From Pseudoalteromonas phenolica (GTDB taxonomy: Bacteria; Pseudomonadota; Gammaproteobacteria; Enterobacterales; Alteromonadaceae): a DNA stretch of 64,000 bases. Positions 53,549-63,841 of the stretch are shown piece by piece; positions within the stretch are counted from its first letter, which is position 1; each line of letters starts with the position of its first letter. The DNA is taken from NCBI RefSeq assembly GCF_005876835.1, contig NZ_PPSW01000027.1:1-64000 (forward strand), in the 5' to 3' direction. Below the pieces are notes generated by a model. It was given only the letters and a program-made list of their open reading frames with translations, did not search any database and was not told where the DNA came from. A program made the position numbers and the translations under genes.

Positions 53549-54484
53549 CTATTTTTCCGCGGTTAATTTTTCAATCGCTAAAATTAATACCAACCCAGTA
53601 ATGGCAAGCGCAATACATAACAATGTCATTGGGTCTTGACCGTTTAATGTTGCAAATTCTGCAGGCGAAATATTTTGCTGCATGAGCGGCTTTTCAATGC
53701 CCTTTGAATTAGTGTAAGTCGTCAGCACTTGTTTCCACGGCCAAAGTAGATTCAAAGAGCCAACTAAAAAGCCTGCCAATAATGCAAAAGTTAACTGCTC
53801 AAAGCAACTCAATAACCAAGCCAGAAAACGAGAAAAGACCATCAGGCCAACAACACAGCCCATCAAGAATAAGGCAATTAACGCAAATTGTTTTTCTGTC
53901 ACGGCTGTCAGAACATGGCCGTACATTCCCAATAGCAATAATATAAAACTGCCCGATATCCCAGGTAAGATCATCGCACAAATGGCAATCGAGCCGGCAA
54001 CAAAATAAAACCACCAACTCGGATTCGCTTCAGCAGGTGACATTGACGTAATAGCGTATGCGATTAACGCGCCTAAAAGACAACTTGTCACTGTCTTTAG
54101 GTTCCAAGCTTTAACTTGCTTTGCAACATAGATAAAAGAGGCAATGATCAAGCCGAAGAAAAATGCCCACACAAGTAGTTTATGATGTTCCAGTAAGTAG
54201 GTGATCAGTTTTGCTAAAGAAGCGGCACTTGTTAATAGTCCAGCGAAAAGCGTCACTAAGAAGGTCCCGTCTATATAGCGCCAAGTGGCTTTAATACCAT
54301 CTTTTTTAAGTAATAAAAGTGCATCTAAATTAACACTTTTTATGGCATTTAATAATCTGGTATAGATGCCAGTAATAAATGCTATCGTACCACCCGATAC
54401 GCCTGGCACAACATCAGCGGCCCCCATGCCAGCACCTTTCAAAAATAAAAATAAAAAGTCACGCTTACTTTGCAACTGCGACAT
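53549..54484 (-). CDS. popT: DUF368 protein, undecaprenyl phosphate translocase PopT
   Basis: A 311-residue inner membrane protein with about nine helices. It carries the DUF368 signature near the N-terminus (GAGMGAADVVPGVSGGTIAFITGIYTRLL) and the internal repeat of it (AICAMILPGISGSFILLLLGMY). DUF368 proteins were shown to recycle undecaprenyl phosphate from the outer to the inner leaflet (PopT), supplying lipid carrier for peptidoglycan and surface polymers, with importance at alkaline pH in Vibrio cholerae. The role here is inferred from family membership. Its location beside nhaD fits an alkaline, sodium-rich habitat. GGA precedes the ATG. Confidence 0.88.
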   Translation of the reverse strand: MSQLQSKRDFLFLFLKGAGMGAADVVPGVSGGTIAFITGIYTRLLNAIKSVNLDALLLLKKDGIKATWRYIDGTFLVTLFAGLLTSAASLAKLITYLLEHHKLLVWAFFFGLIIASFIYVAKQVKAWNLKTVTSCLLGALIAYAITSMSPAEANPSWWFYFVAGSIAICAMILPGISGSFILLLLGMYGHVLTAVTEKQFALIALFLMGCVVGLMVFSRFLAWLLSCFEQLTFALLAGFLVGSLNLLWPWKQVLTTYTNSKGIEKPLMQQNISPAEFATLNGQDPMTLLCIALAITGLVLILAIEKLTAEK

Positions 54485-54637
54485 AGTGTCCTTTTCTCCT
54501 AATCAAAACAGCGAGTCATATTATCCTAAATTGGTTTAGACAAGAACCCATACTCAGCTTCGATAAAGCAAATTATGTTTCTAAAGTTATGCTTACTTTG
54601 CCCGATAATGTAATTATGTAAACCAATCAAAATCACT

Positions 54638-55486
54638 ATGCCCTATTTTATTGCATTTATGATATTGCTATTCGCCACGCCTGCGCTCAACGCGGCACCG
54701 AGTGAGCATGTAATGCCTACAGAACCCAAAATGTGGCACCAACAAGATCTGAAAAATTATATAGATGCCAGTAATATCATCAATATAACGGTTAACGAGC
54801 AACCCTTAGATGTGTTATTTCAAACCTATATGAATGCAACTAAACGTGGCATTGCAATTATCTTACCTGATATTGGTCACTCACCTCTGTCCTCAAATGG
54901 AAGCCAATTTTTACAACAGGCCCTCGCTGATGATGGCTACGATACGTATGTTTTGCCTTCACCAGCAGTGCTATTTGAATCTTTAGAAATACCTGACTTT
55001 ACACAAGAGCAACAACCTAATCCATTTGCTAAAGCGGTGTTTTTTCAATCTGAAAGCATGCTTAACGAATACAAGAATGAGCTGGCAGCACGTTTTCAAG
55101 CATTGACACAGGAGCTGAGCAAAATGCCTGATGAACATATTGTGGTTATAGCGCTCGGTACCAGTGCGGGCGTATTTGCAGAGCTGATATCAGAGCAACC
55201 GCAGCTTCCCGTTGATGCATTAGTCACTATCAGCGCGTATCTCCCCCATCCAAAACGCAATAAAGATTTAGCCGCAACATTTTCCCTTGTTAGCCCCCCT
55301 TTGCTAGATATTTTTTATAGCAATGATGGGCCTGCGGTCACGCAGAGTATTTCGAATAGAAAGCGCTGGGCAAAGAGAAACAGTAAGTACGATTACAGAC
55401 AAAGGGAGCTGTTTGGGCTAAGTCACGAGCTGAGGCAACACCAAAGACTGAGAAAAGAAGTGAACGGCTTTCTCAGTCATCTATAA
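54638..55486 (+). CDS. DUF3530 family exported protein
   Basis: A 282-residue protein with a signal peptide (MPYFIAFMILLFATPALNAA). The fold looks like an alpha/beta hydrolase: an early strand RGIAIILPDIGHSP, a central strand IVVIALGTSAGVFAELI in the nucleophile-elbow position, and a C-terminal His region (GLSHELRQHQ). The elbow reads GTSAG; a serine is present but not in the usual GxSxG register (G-T-S-A-G), so activity is uncertain. It fits DUF3530, exported proteins of unknown role. It converges on djlA with a 3-base gap. Confidence 0.75.
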   Translation: MPYFIAFMILLFATPALNAAPSEHVMPTEPKMWHQQDLKNYIDASNIINITVNEQPLDVLFQTYMNATKRGIAIILPDIGHSPLSSNGSQFLQQALADDGYDTYVLPSPAVLFESLEIPDFTQEQQPNPFAKAVFFQSESMLNEYKNELAARFQALTQELSKMPDEHIVVIALGTSAGVFAELISEQPQLPVDALVTISAYLPHPKRNKDLAATFSLVSPPLLDIFYSNDGPAVTQSISNRKRWAKRNSKYDYRQRELFGLSHELRQHQRLRKEVNGFLSHL

Positions 55487-55489
55487 ATG

Positions 55490-56344
55490 TTACTTAGCCT
55501 TAAGAAATTCATACGCAGACTGAATATCCTGGCTTTTTTGTTTTGCAATTTCCATCATATGAGGCGGTAAGCCTTGTGAAACCAGCTTATCTGGATGATG
55601 TTGTGACATGAGTTTTCGATAAGCACGTTTGATATCTTTTTCACTGGCATTGTTAGTTAGACCCAACACAGCAAGCGCGTTGTCCCGATTTAAAGATGGT
55701 GGTGCCGCTTTGTGTCTATAATCAGATTGCTGTTCAGACTGATAGCTTGATTGATGGCTATGTTGCTGACTTCTTTGTTTTCTAAATTGAAATTCTGCTT
55801 GATATCGGTTTAGTAAGAATTGAAAGTGTCTGCTTGATAAACCAAGCAAGCGACTTACTTGCTGTAAAAGTTGCTTTTCTTGCTCTGCTAAGTGACCGTC
55901 CGAAAACGCCATTTGAATTTGAATTTCTAAAAACAGCTGAAGTAAGTCATAACGACGGCCAAATACTTCTTTTACATCTCGAATTGACTCTTTTAATGAA
56001 AACTCGCTCGATTTTCCTGAACGAAATGCATTCTGAGCCTCTTTCCTCTCTTCACCGTGTAAACCCATTTCATCCATAAATGCAGTGGCAGCTTGAATAT
56101 GAATTTCACTGACACGTCCGTTCGACTTTGCAATGTGACCCATGACCGCAAAGCAGCTAGAGAAGAATAATGCTTGACGCTGATCTAACTCGTCTTTATC
56201 AAAAAAGCCCTGAAAGCCACCGGCTTTGTCAAAGTCCTGCTTTAAGCTTTTATCAAATAAGTGGCCAAGCCAAAAACCAAGCGCCGCGCCAAGCCAACGA
56301 CCAAACATAAAGCCAAAACACGTACCTAGTAGCTTACCCCACAT
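55490..56344 (-). CDS. djlA: DjlA, membrane-anchored J-domain co-chaperone
   Basis: A 284-residue protein with one N-terminal membrane segment rich in glycine (GTCFGFMFGRWLGAALGFWLG, about 7-27). A TerB-like helical domain follows (about 55-180), then a Gln/Ser/His-rich linker (about 193-212) and a C-terminal J domain (NALAVLGLTNNASEKDIKRAYRKLMSQHHPDK) with the HPD motif intact. It stimulates DnaK at the inner membrane face. It overlaps the end of murU by 11 bases and is the last gene of amgK-murU-djlA. Confidence 0.93.
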   Translation of the reverse strand: MWGKLLGTCFGFMFGRWLGAALGFWLGHLFDKSLKQDFDKAGGFQGFFDKDELDQRQALFFSSCFAVMGHIAKSNGRVSEIHIQAATAFMDEMGLHGEERKEAQNAFRSGKSSEFSLKESIRDVKEVFGRRYDLLQLFLEIQIQMAFSDGHLAEQEKQLLQQVSRLLGLSSRHFQFLLNRYQAEFQFRKQRSQQHSHQSSYQSEQQSDYRHKAAPPSLNRDNALAVLGLTNNASEKDIKRAYRKLMSQHHPDKLVSQGLPPHMMEIAKQKSQDIQSAYEFLKAK

Positions 56345-57008
56345 ATGCAGTTCCTAATTGCTTGTTGATTTCCTCTAGTCTCTCTGGCGTGCCAATATCC
56401 GACCATACATGCAAATATAACTCACGTGATACTCGCCCTTCTTCGATACCTTGTCTCAGCAGAGGTCCTAAAGCTAGAAATTGATTGTCGTAAGTATCGA
56501 AAAAAGATTGGTGGTAAAGGCCTATACCTGAAAAGGTATACTTCTGTGTTTGGTTCGCTAACCCCAAAGTAAAGTCACCACCTGGATGATGCACTGGGTT
56601 TTCGACTAAAACAATGTGTGCTTCGCCTTCTTGCAACACCAGCTGCGTTAGAGCGTGTACATCGTAGTCAGTAAAAATATCCCCGTTGATGACGATAAAC
56701 TTATCACATGCTTTACATAAAATTGGTAATGCATTGATGATACCACCGGCCGTTTCTAACCCCCCTTCAGGCTCATAGCTATACTCAATCTTGACGCCTA
56801 ATTGCAAGCCATCACCAAAATATTGCTCTATTTTGTCCCCTTGCCAGGCAAGATTAATGACTATCTCTGTGACCCCCGCCGCTTTTAAGCGTTCGATATG
56901 GTATTCAATTAACGGTTTCCCATTTACTTCGAGCATGGGTTTAGGTAATTCAGCAGTCAAAGGCATCATACGTTTGCCTCTACCTGCTGCAAGGATCATT
57001 GCTTTCAT
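56334..57008 (-). CDS. murU: N-acetylmuramate alpha-1-phosphate uridylyltransferase
   Basis: A 224-residue nucleotidyltransferase. It has the sugar-1-phosphate pyrophosphorylase signature at the start (MILAAGRGKRMMPLT, PKPMLEVNGKPLIEYHI) and the Asp of FIVINGDIFTDYDVH for metal. MurU makes UDP-MurNAc from MurNAc-1-phosphate in the cell-wall recycling route that bypasses de novo UDP-MurNAc synthesis and confers some fosfomycin tolerance. Its start overlaps the amgK stop by 4 bases (ATGA), as in other proteobacteria where the two act in sequence. Confidence 0.92.
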   Translation of the reverse strand: MKAMILAAGRGKRMMPLTAELPKPMLEVNGKPLIEYHIERLKAAGVTEIVINLAWQGDKIEQYFGDGLQLGVKIEYSYEPEGGLETAGGIINALPILCKACDKFIVINGDIFTDYDVHALTQLVLQEGEAHIVLVENPVHHPGGDFTLGLANQTQKYTFSGIGLYHQSFFDTYDNQFLALGPLLRQGIEEGRVSRELYLHVWSDIGTPERLEEINKQLGTAYVG

Positions 57009-58015
57009 GTCTGCGGCTCTAACTTACGCTTAACTGCAGGAATTATCTCATTGTCGAGCCAAGTTGCAAGCCATTGAAATTGTTCATACTGTTTACCTGC
57101 TTCAAGAATATAATCTAATGTTGGTAAAATATTTTGTAGATACCCTGATTTACCATCCCTCAGAAGCAAGCGGCAAAATATCCCTGCGGCTTTTAGATGC
57201 CGTTGTAAACCAGTCAGGTGGAAGTAGTCGCAATATTGTACAAATGATAAATCAGCCATCAAACCTTGTTTATAAAACAGCTCGTAGTTGTATTTAAGCA
57301 ATTGTTCAAACTCATGCTCTGGTAAAGTGAAATAACAGTCTTTGAGCAAAGAGACCGCATCATAACTGATTGGACCTTGAACAGCGTCTTGAAAGTCAAT
57401 TAACGCCCACCCACCTGACGTTTTCATGATATTTCTAGAATGAAAATCCCGATGCATCGTCACTTGGGGTTGCTGTAGCATAACCTCAATTAAACTCGTT
57501 ACCAATTCATGCCAAAGTCTTTGATGCTCGCCCGATACATTTAAACCTAGCCATTTCTCGAGCAACCACTCTTTGAAAATATTGATTTCTAAACGTATAA
57601 AATCGTCGTCGTACGGTTTCATCCACTGGCTGGGTGATATAGAGGCAATTTGTGGTAACAAAGATAAAACGGCCTTGTAGTCTGTCATTCGACTATCCGA
57701 ACTTAAACGATCTGCCAGGTGCTCTGCTCCCAAATCGTTTAGTAAAATAAAACCAGACTCGAAATCTGAAGCGAGTACTTGCGGCACAATGAGTCCCACC
57801 TTAGCAAAATCTTGTTGTAACCCGACGAATGGTCGGTTATCAATTAAATCTGCAGGGGAATCCATTAAAATCAAATTTTCAGAATCGGTTACGACTCGGT
57901 AATACTGCCTAAAACTCGCGTCTGAAGTAATTGCATGAAAAGAAAAAGGTTGGCGGCCTAAGTATTTTATTAGAAAGGCTTCTAATTGTGTTTTTCTGTT
58001 ATCGTTCTTTATCAC
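57005..58015 (-). CDS. amgK: N-acetylmuramate/N-acetylglucosamine kinase AmgK
   Basis: A 336-residue aminoglycoside-phosphotransferase-fold kinase. It has catalytic loop VTMHRDFHSRNIM (HxDxxxxN) and metal-binding WALIDFQDAVQGP, as in AmgK. It phosphorylates the anomeric position of MurNAc (and GlcNAc) released from peptidoglycan, feeding MurU. The start appears to be GTG (MIKNDNRKT) with a weak ribosome binding site. It is divergent from lptD, with 88 bases between them, an arrangement common in gammaproteobacteria. Confidence 0.92.
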   Translation of the reverse strand: MIKNDNRKTQLEAFLIKYLGRQPFSFHAITSDASFRQYYRVVTDSENLILMDSPADLIDNRPFVGLQQDFAKVGLIVPQVLASDFESGFILLNDLGAEHLADRLSSDSRMTDYKAVLSLLPQIASISPSQWMKPYDDDFIRLEINIFKEWLLEKWLGLNVSGEHQRLWHELVTSLIEVMLQQPQVTMHRDFHSRNIMKTSGGWALIDFQDAVQGPISYDAVSLLKDCYFTLPEHEFEQLLKYNYELFYKQGLMADLSFVQYCDYFHLTGLQRHLKAAGIFCRLLLRDGKSGYLQNILPTLDYILEAGKQYEQFQWLATWLDNEIIPAVKRKLEPQT

Positions 58016-58103
58016 AATTTTACATTCTTAATTACTGAATTTAACTCTGTTTTACTTTATGATGTGCTGTCCTTGAAGTAACAACTGGCAAACAGGTTAA
58101 TTA

Positions 58104-60353
58104 ATGAACAAAATTTGGCTGACCGTGGCACTATTTCCTCTCTGTCCTGCTGTATATGCAGCTACAGAAATTGAAAGGCCTTTACTTTGCCAAAATAATA
58201 ATTTACCTCAGCAGTGGCAACCGCTCACAGATTTACCAAAAAACGCTATCGACATTCGTGCAGATCGAGTAAATATTAACAATACGTCGAGCGCGCAATT
58301 CGCTGGTAATGTTGTAATAAACACAGAGCAAATGCAACTCTCTGCGAGTTCAGCTCTGTTTAACAAACAAAGCTTACAACTTAATGCCGAAGGGCCTCTA
58401 GTCTACCAAGACCCTTACACCCTAGTGAAAAGCAACGGATTGTTTGCAGATCTAAATAATTACCATATCGACTTAATGGGTGCTGACTACCAACTAACTC
58501 AACAACTCGGTCATGGTGGTGCAGCTCAATTATCTGCGCGCGACAATAGCATCGAACTACTGAATGCAAGCTTTACCACTTGCCCGTCAGATAAACCTTT
58601 TTGGTCCATCGAAGCAAGCACAATTAGCTTGTCGAAAACCGAAGGCTGGGGCGAAACATATAATGCGGTGCTCAGAATTTTAGACACGCCCGTTATTTAT
58701 ATCCCTTACTTTACTTTTCCGATTGACGATAGACGAAAAACCGGATTTCTGGCACCCACCATATCAAGCTCTGAACGCTATGGTTTAGAACTCTCAACGC
58801 CATTTTATTGGAATATCGCGCCTAACTATGACGCAACTATTACACCGAGATATATGTCTAAAAAGGGCGTTCAAATTAACACTGAATTCAGGTATCTAAC
58901 ACCACGCCACTCAGGCCTATTTGCTATGGAGCTTCTAGAAAAAGATGATTCAGAGCCTGAATTAGAAGAGCGTTACTTACTATTTTGGCAACAAAATAGC
59001 TACTTTAATGAAAATTGGCGCGCAAGCATTGATATTACCAACGTCAGTGACGACAACTATTTAACAGATTTAAATTCAGAATATGGTAATATCACTGACA
59101 CACAATTATACCGAACCGGTACTTTAAACTATCTCGGTGACATTTGGTCTGCGCAATTGAAAGTGCAAAATTTTGAAGTACTAGGCGACCACCAAGAATC
59201 TTATGCTGCTCTACCTCAACTCTCTTGGCACACCACCGATTCAATATCTTGGCAAGGCATTGATTGGTCTCTAATCGGTGAGTTTAGCCACTTTAAAAAT
59301 GATGCGTTAGTGATTACAGACGCCTCAAGATTGCATATTGAGCCCAAAGCAAGTTACGCTATCAACGACACCGCTTGGTCATTTTTATCAGAAGCAAGCC
59401 TGCTACATACTTACTATCAACAAAACGGAAGCTTCAACGAAGCACAATTTGATGAACGAGTAAGCAGGACTTTGCCGAAACTAAGACTGCATGCACAAAT
59501 GAATCTTGAGCGCGCAACGAAATTGGTTGTGGATGATGGCGTACAAACGCTTGAACCTCAACTGCAATATTTATACGTACCTAAAAAAGATCAAGACAAT
59601 ATTGGGTTGTACGATACCACTAAAATGCAGGATGATTTCTCAGGCTTATTCAGAGAGCAACGTTTCTCAGGCGTTGATCGCATTGCCCAGGCGAACCAAT
59701 TCACGATAGGTGCAACAACACGTATTTTTGATAATAAAAACCAGGAACGCTTTAATTTAAGTGTTGGGCAAATAGTTTATTTAGACAGTAATGTTAAGCC
59801 AACTCGCCAGAATCCATTGAATAAAACAAACTATAATGCCTTGTTTGCTGCAGAAAGCATGATACATTGGCATCGTAGATGGTATTTGTCTGCAGGTATT
59901 CAATACGACGCTGACACCAAACAATTAATTCAATCTCATGCAACGATTGATTATAAAGGCGATAAAAATCAGCTTGTACAATTGAACCATCGTTATGCAA
60001 ACGATGTCTCAGGGTATGAAATAGATCAAATTGGTTTTTTTACCAGTGTGCCTCTAAACCAACAATGGCAATTTATTGCAAGTTATCATAGAGATTTAGT
60101 AACAAAAAGAAGTACTGAATTTTTTGCGGGTATACAATATGAAAGTTGCTGTTGGGCTGTTCAGCTTACTGGTAATAGACAAATTCAAACCGATTTAAAT
60201 AAAACAATTAACCAAGATGAGGCTCAGTTTGATACCAGCATTCGTCTTAACTTTGTACTAAAAGGGCTAGGTGGTAAATCAAGCTATGATGTAAGCCGTT
60301 TACTACAACAGGGTATTTTTGGCTACCGTCGACCTTATTTTTTGAATAATTAG
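58104..60353 (+). CDS. lptD: LPS assembly protein LptD
   Basis: A 749-residue outer membrane protein inserting lipopolysaccharide into the outer leaflet with LptE. The signal peptide ends at VYAATE. An N-terminal OstA/jellyroll domain follows (about 45-180; IDIRADRVNINNTSSAQFAG), then a large barrel with the conserved YIPYFTFPIDDRRKTGFL segment. Cysteines needed for the disulphides are present: LLCQNN near the N-terminus, TCPSD in the jellyroll and SCC near the C-terminus. AGG lies before the ATG. It starts the lptD-surA-pdxA-rsmA-apaG-apaH run. Confidence 0.95.
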   Translation: MNKIWLTVALFPLCPAVYAATEIERPLLCQNNNLPQQWQPLTDLPKNAIDIRADRVNINNTSSAQFAGNVVINTEQMQLSASSALFNKQSLQLNAEGPLVYQDPYTLVKSNGLFADLNNYHIDLMGADYQLTQQLGHGGAAQLSARDNSIELLNASFTTCPSDKPFWSIEASTISLSKTEGWGETYNAVLRILDTPVIYIPYFTFPIDDRRKTGFLAPTISSSERYGLELSTPFYWNIAPNYDATITPRYMSKKGVQINTEFRYLTPRHSGLFAMELLEKDDSEPELEERYLLFWQQNSYFNENWRASIDITNVSDDNYLTDLNSEYGNITDTQLYRTGTLNYLGDIWSAQLKVQNFEVLGDHQESYAALPQLSWHTTDSISWQGIDWSLIGEFSHFKNDALVITDASRLHIEPKASYAINDTAWSFLSEASLLHTYYQQNGSFNEAQFDERVSRTLPKLRLHAQMNLERATKLVVDDGVQTLEPQLQYLYVPKKDQDNIGLYDTTKMQDDFSGLFREQRFSGVDRIAQANQFTIGATTRIFDNKNQERFNLSVGQIVYLDSNVKPTRQNPLNKTNYNALFAAESMIHWHRRWYLSAGIQYDADTKQLIQSHATIDYKGDKNQLVQLNHRYANDVSGYEIDQIGFFTSVPLNQQWQFIASYHRDLVTKRSTEFFAGIQYESCCWAVQLTGNRQIQTDLNKTINQDEAQFDTSIRLNFVLKGLGGKSSYDVSRLLQQGIFGYRRPYFLNN

Positions 60354-60370
60354 TAAAATAATAGAGCATT

Positions 60371-61663
60371 ATGAATTTAAAAACGTTGTTAATCGCCGCC
60401 CTAATGGGGTTAGGTTTTAGTCAAGCAGCACTAGCTGAGCGGGTACAATTAGATAAAGTAGTCGCAACCGTCAATGACGGTGTTGTATTGCAGAGCGAAG
60501 TAAATAAAGTTATCTCTCGAGTAAAACAACAAGCAAAAGAGCAAAATACTCAGTTACCTTCTGATAATACACTACGTATACAGGCCATCGACAGGCTTGT
60601 TGACCAATCTCTATTATTACAACTAGCTGAAAGAATGGGATTAGAAATCTCAGATGCTCAATTAGACCAAACGCTCGCAAATATTGCATCTGAACAAGGT
60701 GCAACGATCGCTGATTTAAGAAAATCAATCGAAGCGACCGGTGAGAGTTTCAAAGCCTATCGAGAAGAAATTAGGCAAGAAATCACCATCAGTCAGGTGC
60801 GACGTGCAAACGTCGACCGCCGTATCTATATTAACCCTCAAGAAATCGCTAATTTACAAACCATTCTTGAGCAGCAAACAGGTCAGTCTGAAGAATATGA
60901 CATTGGCCATATTTTAGTAAAAGTGCCAAGCAAAGCTTCTCCTGAAGAACTAGAAGATGCCAGAGACCGAGCCAATAACGTTATTAAGTTTCTTAACGAT
61001 GGCAAAGACTTCAAACGCATTGCGATTGCCTCTTCTAGCGGCGCTAAAGCGCTTGATGGTGGTCAACTAGGTTGGATGGGGATCAATGAAATGCCTTCAC
61101 TGTTTGCAGAAGCAGTTAAAGGTAAAAAGAAAGATGATATTATTGGTCCACTTCGTTCAGGCGCCGGCTTCCACATCTTAAAAGTACAAGATATTCGTGG
61201 CAGACAGGTGGTTGAAACCACTGAAGTTCGCTCGCGTCATATCTTAATCAAGCCTTCTATTATCTTAAGTGAAGAGAAAGCGCGCTCAATGCTTGCTGGT
61301 TTTGTTAAAGACTTACGTGCAGGTAACGCTGACTTCGCAGAATTAGCAAAAGAACATTCTGAAGACCCGGGCTCTGCATTAAAAGGCGGTGAGTATGACT
61401 GGACAGATCCTACGACATACGTGCCTGCGTTTAGAGATACTTTGCTTTCTCTTGATAAGAATGAAATCAGCGAACCATTTAGATCAACATTTGGTTGGCA
61501 CATCGTTCAACTACTCGATAAGCGTGTTGCTGATAAAACTGATTTTGCTAAGAAAAATCGTGCTCATGGCATCCTCTATAACAGAAAGTTTCAAGAAGAA
61601 AGTTTGCGTTGGATGAATGAAATGCGAGAGCAAGCAAATATCGATGTTTTTCCTACTGAATAG
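60371..61663 (+). CDS. surA: Periplasmic chaperone/peptidyl-prolyl isomerase SurA
   Basis: A 430-residue chaperone for outer membrane proteins, LptD among its main clients. The signal peptide ends at AALAER. The N-terminal SurA domain (about 25-165) is followed by two parvulin domains: one starting EYDIGHILVKVPSKA and ending GAGFHILKVQD, and a second starting VRSRHILIKPSI and ending STFGWHIVQLLDKR. A C-terminal helix rejoins the core. It lies 17 bases after lptD, with AGAG before the ATG. Confidence 0.96.
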   Translation: MNLKTLLIAALMGLGFSQAALAERVQLDKVVATVNDGVVLQSEVNKVISRVKQQAKEQNTQLPSDNTLRIQAIDRLVDQSLLLQLAERMGLEISDAQLDQTLANIASEQGATIADLRKSIEATGESFKAYREEIRQEITISQVRRANVDRRIYINPQEIANLQTILEQQTGQSEEYDIGHILVKVPSKASPEELEDARDRANNVIKFLNDGKDFKRIAIASSSGAKALDGGQLGWMGINEMPSLFAEAVKGKKKDDIIGPLRSGAGFHILKVQDIRGRQVVETTEVRSRHILIKPSIILSEEKARSMLAGFVKDLRAGNADFAELAKEHSEDPGSALKGGEYDWTDPTTYVPAFRDTLLSLDKNEISEPFRSTFGWHIVQLLDKRVADKTDFAKKNRAHGILYNRKFQEESLRWMNEMREQANIDVFPTE

Positions 61664-61670
61664 GTAATAT

Positions 61671-62660
61671 ATGACCATTCGTATCGCTATAACACCGGGT
61701 GAGCCAGCTGGCATTGGCCCTGATTTAGTTATCAAGCTGGCACAAAAAGCGTGGCCTGTACAACTCGTCGCTGTTGTTGATAAAACTATTTTAGAAAAGC
61801 GCGCAAAGGAATTAGGAGAAACAATTAACCTAATTCCTTTTAAAGACAATGACGCCCCTAGTTTAGCCCCCGCCGGTAGCTTATTTTATCTACAAATTGA
61901 TAAAGGCGTTGAGGTTACACCTGGCGAGTTAAATGAAGCGAATGGTCAATACGTACTAGAGACGCTCAGAGTCGCATCTGAAAAGAATATGGACGGCACA
62001 TTTGCCGCAGTTGTCACTGGCCCGGTTCATAAAGGTATCATCAACCAAGCAGGTATCTCTTTTAGCGGCCACACTGAGTTTTTTGCACAACAATCGAATA
62101 CCCAAGATGTTGTTATGATGCTGGCTACTGAAGGACTAAGAGTCGCGCTTGTTACAACTCATATTCCACTTGCTTATGTATCAAGAGCAATCACGCACGA
62201 CCGCCTTACAAAAGTCATCAATATTCTAAATCATGACTTGCAAACGAAATTCGGTATTGCTCAACCAAAAATCTTAGTCTGTGGTCTCAACCCTCATGCC
62301 GGTGAAGGCGGTCATCTAGGACGAGAAGAAATTGAAACGATTGAGCCTGCACTTGAATCACTGAATAGTCAGGGCATGACGCTTGTTGGCCCTCTTCCAG
62401 CAGATACACTTTTTCAAGCTAAATACCTAGATAATGCCGATGCGGTGCTTGCAATGTATCACGATCAAGGCTTGCCTGTGCTAAAATACAAAGGCTTTGG
62501 TAATTCAGTGAACATAACACTCGGTTTGCCTTTCGTTAGAACATCCGTTGATCATGGTACTGCTTTAGATTTAGCTGCCACAGGGCAGATCGAAGTCGGT
62601 AGTTTTGATTTAGCGATCCGCGAAGCTATTACGCTCGCCTCAAAAAAAGCAATGAATTAA
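61671..62660 (+). CDS. pdxA: 4-hydroxythreonine-4-phosphate dehydrogenase
   Basis: A 329-residue enzyme of pyridoxal phosphate synthesis that oxidises 4-phosphohydroxy-L-threonine. Motifs: [34 protein letters not shown] with metal-binding His, [44 protein letters not shown] and [18 protein letters not shown]. All residues expected for the divalent metal site appear present. It is 7 bases after surA, and its stop overlaps the rsmA start (TAATG). Confidence 0.96.
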   Translation: MTIRIAITPGEPAGIGPDLVIKLAQKAWPVQLVAVVDKTILEKRAKELGETINLIPFKDNDAPSLAPAGSLFYLQIDKGVEVTPGELNEANGQYVLETLRVASEKNMDGTFAAVVTGPVHKGIINQAGISFSGHTEFFAQQSNTQDVVMMLATEGLRVALVTTHIPLAYVSRAITHDRLTKVINILNHDLQTKFGIAQPKILVCGLNPHAGEGGHLGREEIETIEPALESLNSQGMTLVGPLPADTLFQAKYLDNADAVLAMYHDQGLPVLKYKGFGNSVNITLGLPFVRTSVDHGTALDLAATGQIEVGSFDLAIREAITLASKKAMN

Positions 62661-63466
62661 TGACAGATAACGTACATTTAGGTCACAGAGCACGTAAACG
62701 CTTTGGACAAAACTTTTTACACGATGACATGATCATCGACAAAATCGTCACCGCGATTGACCCTAAACCTTCAGATAACTTGGTTGAGATTGGCCCTGGT
62801 TTAGGTGCTATCACTGAACCAGTCACTGATTTAAGTGGTCAATTAACCGTTGTCGAGCTAGATAAAGACTTAGCAGAGAGATTAACGCAACATCCTTTCT
62901 TAGGACCTAAATTAACTGTTCATCAGGGCGATGCGATGAAATTCGACTTCGCAAGCCTTATCCGTGACGACGAGAAGTTAAAAGTCTTCGGTAACCTACC
63001 ATACAATGTGTCTACGCCATTACTATTCCATTTATTTGAGTTTGTAGACAATATTGAACATATGCACTTTATGCTTCAAAAAGAAGTCGTTAAGCGTATG
63101 GTTGCAGGCCCAGGCTCTAAAGCGTTCGGTCGCTTAAGTGTGATGACACAGTATTACTGTCATGCAATGCCAGTAATAGATGTGCCGCCTGAGTGCTTTA
63201 AACCAGCCCCGAAAGTTGACTCTGCAGTCGTACGCTTAATTCCTAAAAAGCCTGAGCAGCGAACAGCGAAAAGCACTAAGTTATTGAACACTGTATGCTT
63301 AGAGGCGTTCAACCAGCGCAGAAAAACACTGCGTAATAGTCTTTCAAACCTGTTAACAGCGGATGAGCTCACAGCCTTAGGCATCGACCCTTCATTACGT
63401 GCAGAAAGTTTATCTCTGACTCAATTTATTGATATCGCAAATTGGATTTATGACAACAAGCAGTAA
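62660..63466 (+). CDS. rsmA: 16S rRNA dimethyladenosine transferase RsmA/KsgA
   Basis: A 268-residue S-adenosylmethionine-dependent enzyme dimethylating two adjacent adenosines near the 3' end of 16S rRNA. Motifs: [22 protein letters not shown] (SAM-binding), [22 protein letters not shown] and the catalytic [16 protein letters not shown]. Length is typical. It is translationally coupled to pdxA upstream and overlaps apaG by 17 bases. Confidence 0.97.
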   Translation: MTDNVHLGHRARKRFGQNFLHDDMIIDKIVTAIDPKPSDNLVEIGPGLGAITEPVTDLSGQLTVVELDKDLAERLTQHPFLGPKLTVHQGDAMKFDFASLIRDDEKLKVFGNLPYNVSTPLLFHLFEFVDNIEHMHFMLQKEVVKRMVAGPGSKAFGRLSVMTQYYCHAMPVIDVPPECFKPAPKVDSAVVRLIPKKPEQRTAKSTKLLNTVCLEAFNQRRKTLRNSLSNLLTADELTALGIDPSLRAESLSLTQFIDIANWIYDNKQ

Positions 63467-63839
63467 CTTAGGATCACCTATCAAGGTATCTGTAGAAACC
63501 ATGTATGTTGAGCACCAATCTCAACCAGAAAAAGATAAGTATGTTTTTGCCTACACTATCACTATCAAAAATCATAGTTTGTGTAACGCAAAATTAGAGA
63601 GCCGCTACTGGCTAATTACTGACGCGAATGGCAAAGAAACTGAAGTTGAGGGCGAAGGCGTCGTTGGTGAACGTCCGACTATTGCTCCTGGCGAATCTTA
63701 TTCCTATACCAGTGGCGCGGTGCTAGACACACCGGTTGGCACGATGCAGGGGCACTATGTGATGAGAAACGAGTTTGGTACAGAGTTTCAAGCCCCGATT
63801 GATGTATTCAGGCTTTCTCGGCCAAACATTTTGCATTAA
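63450..63839 (+). CDS. apaG: ApaG protein (Co2+/Mg2+ efflux-associated)
   Basis: A 129-residue single-domain protein with an Fn3-like beta-sandwich. Conserved ApaG segments: [56 protein letters not shown] and [14 protein letters not shown]. The start [10 protein letters not shown] gives the usual length; the longer upstream reading runs further into rsmA. The biochemical role in bacteria is unsettled; mutants affect cobalt resistance and Mg2+ efflux. It is followed by apaH after two bases. Confidence 0.95.
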   Translation: MTTSSNLGSPIKVSVETMYVEHQSQPEKDKYVFAYTITIKNHSLCNAKLESRYWLITDANGKETEVEGEGVVGERPTIAPGESYSYTSGAVLDTPVGTMQGHYVMRNEFGTEFQAPIDVFRLSRPNILH

Positions 63840-63841
63840 TC

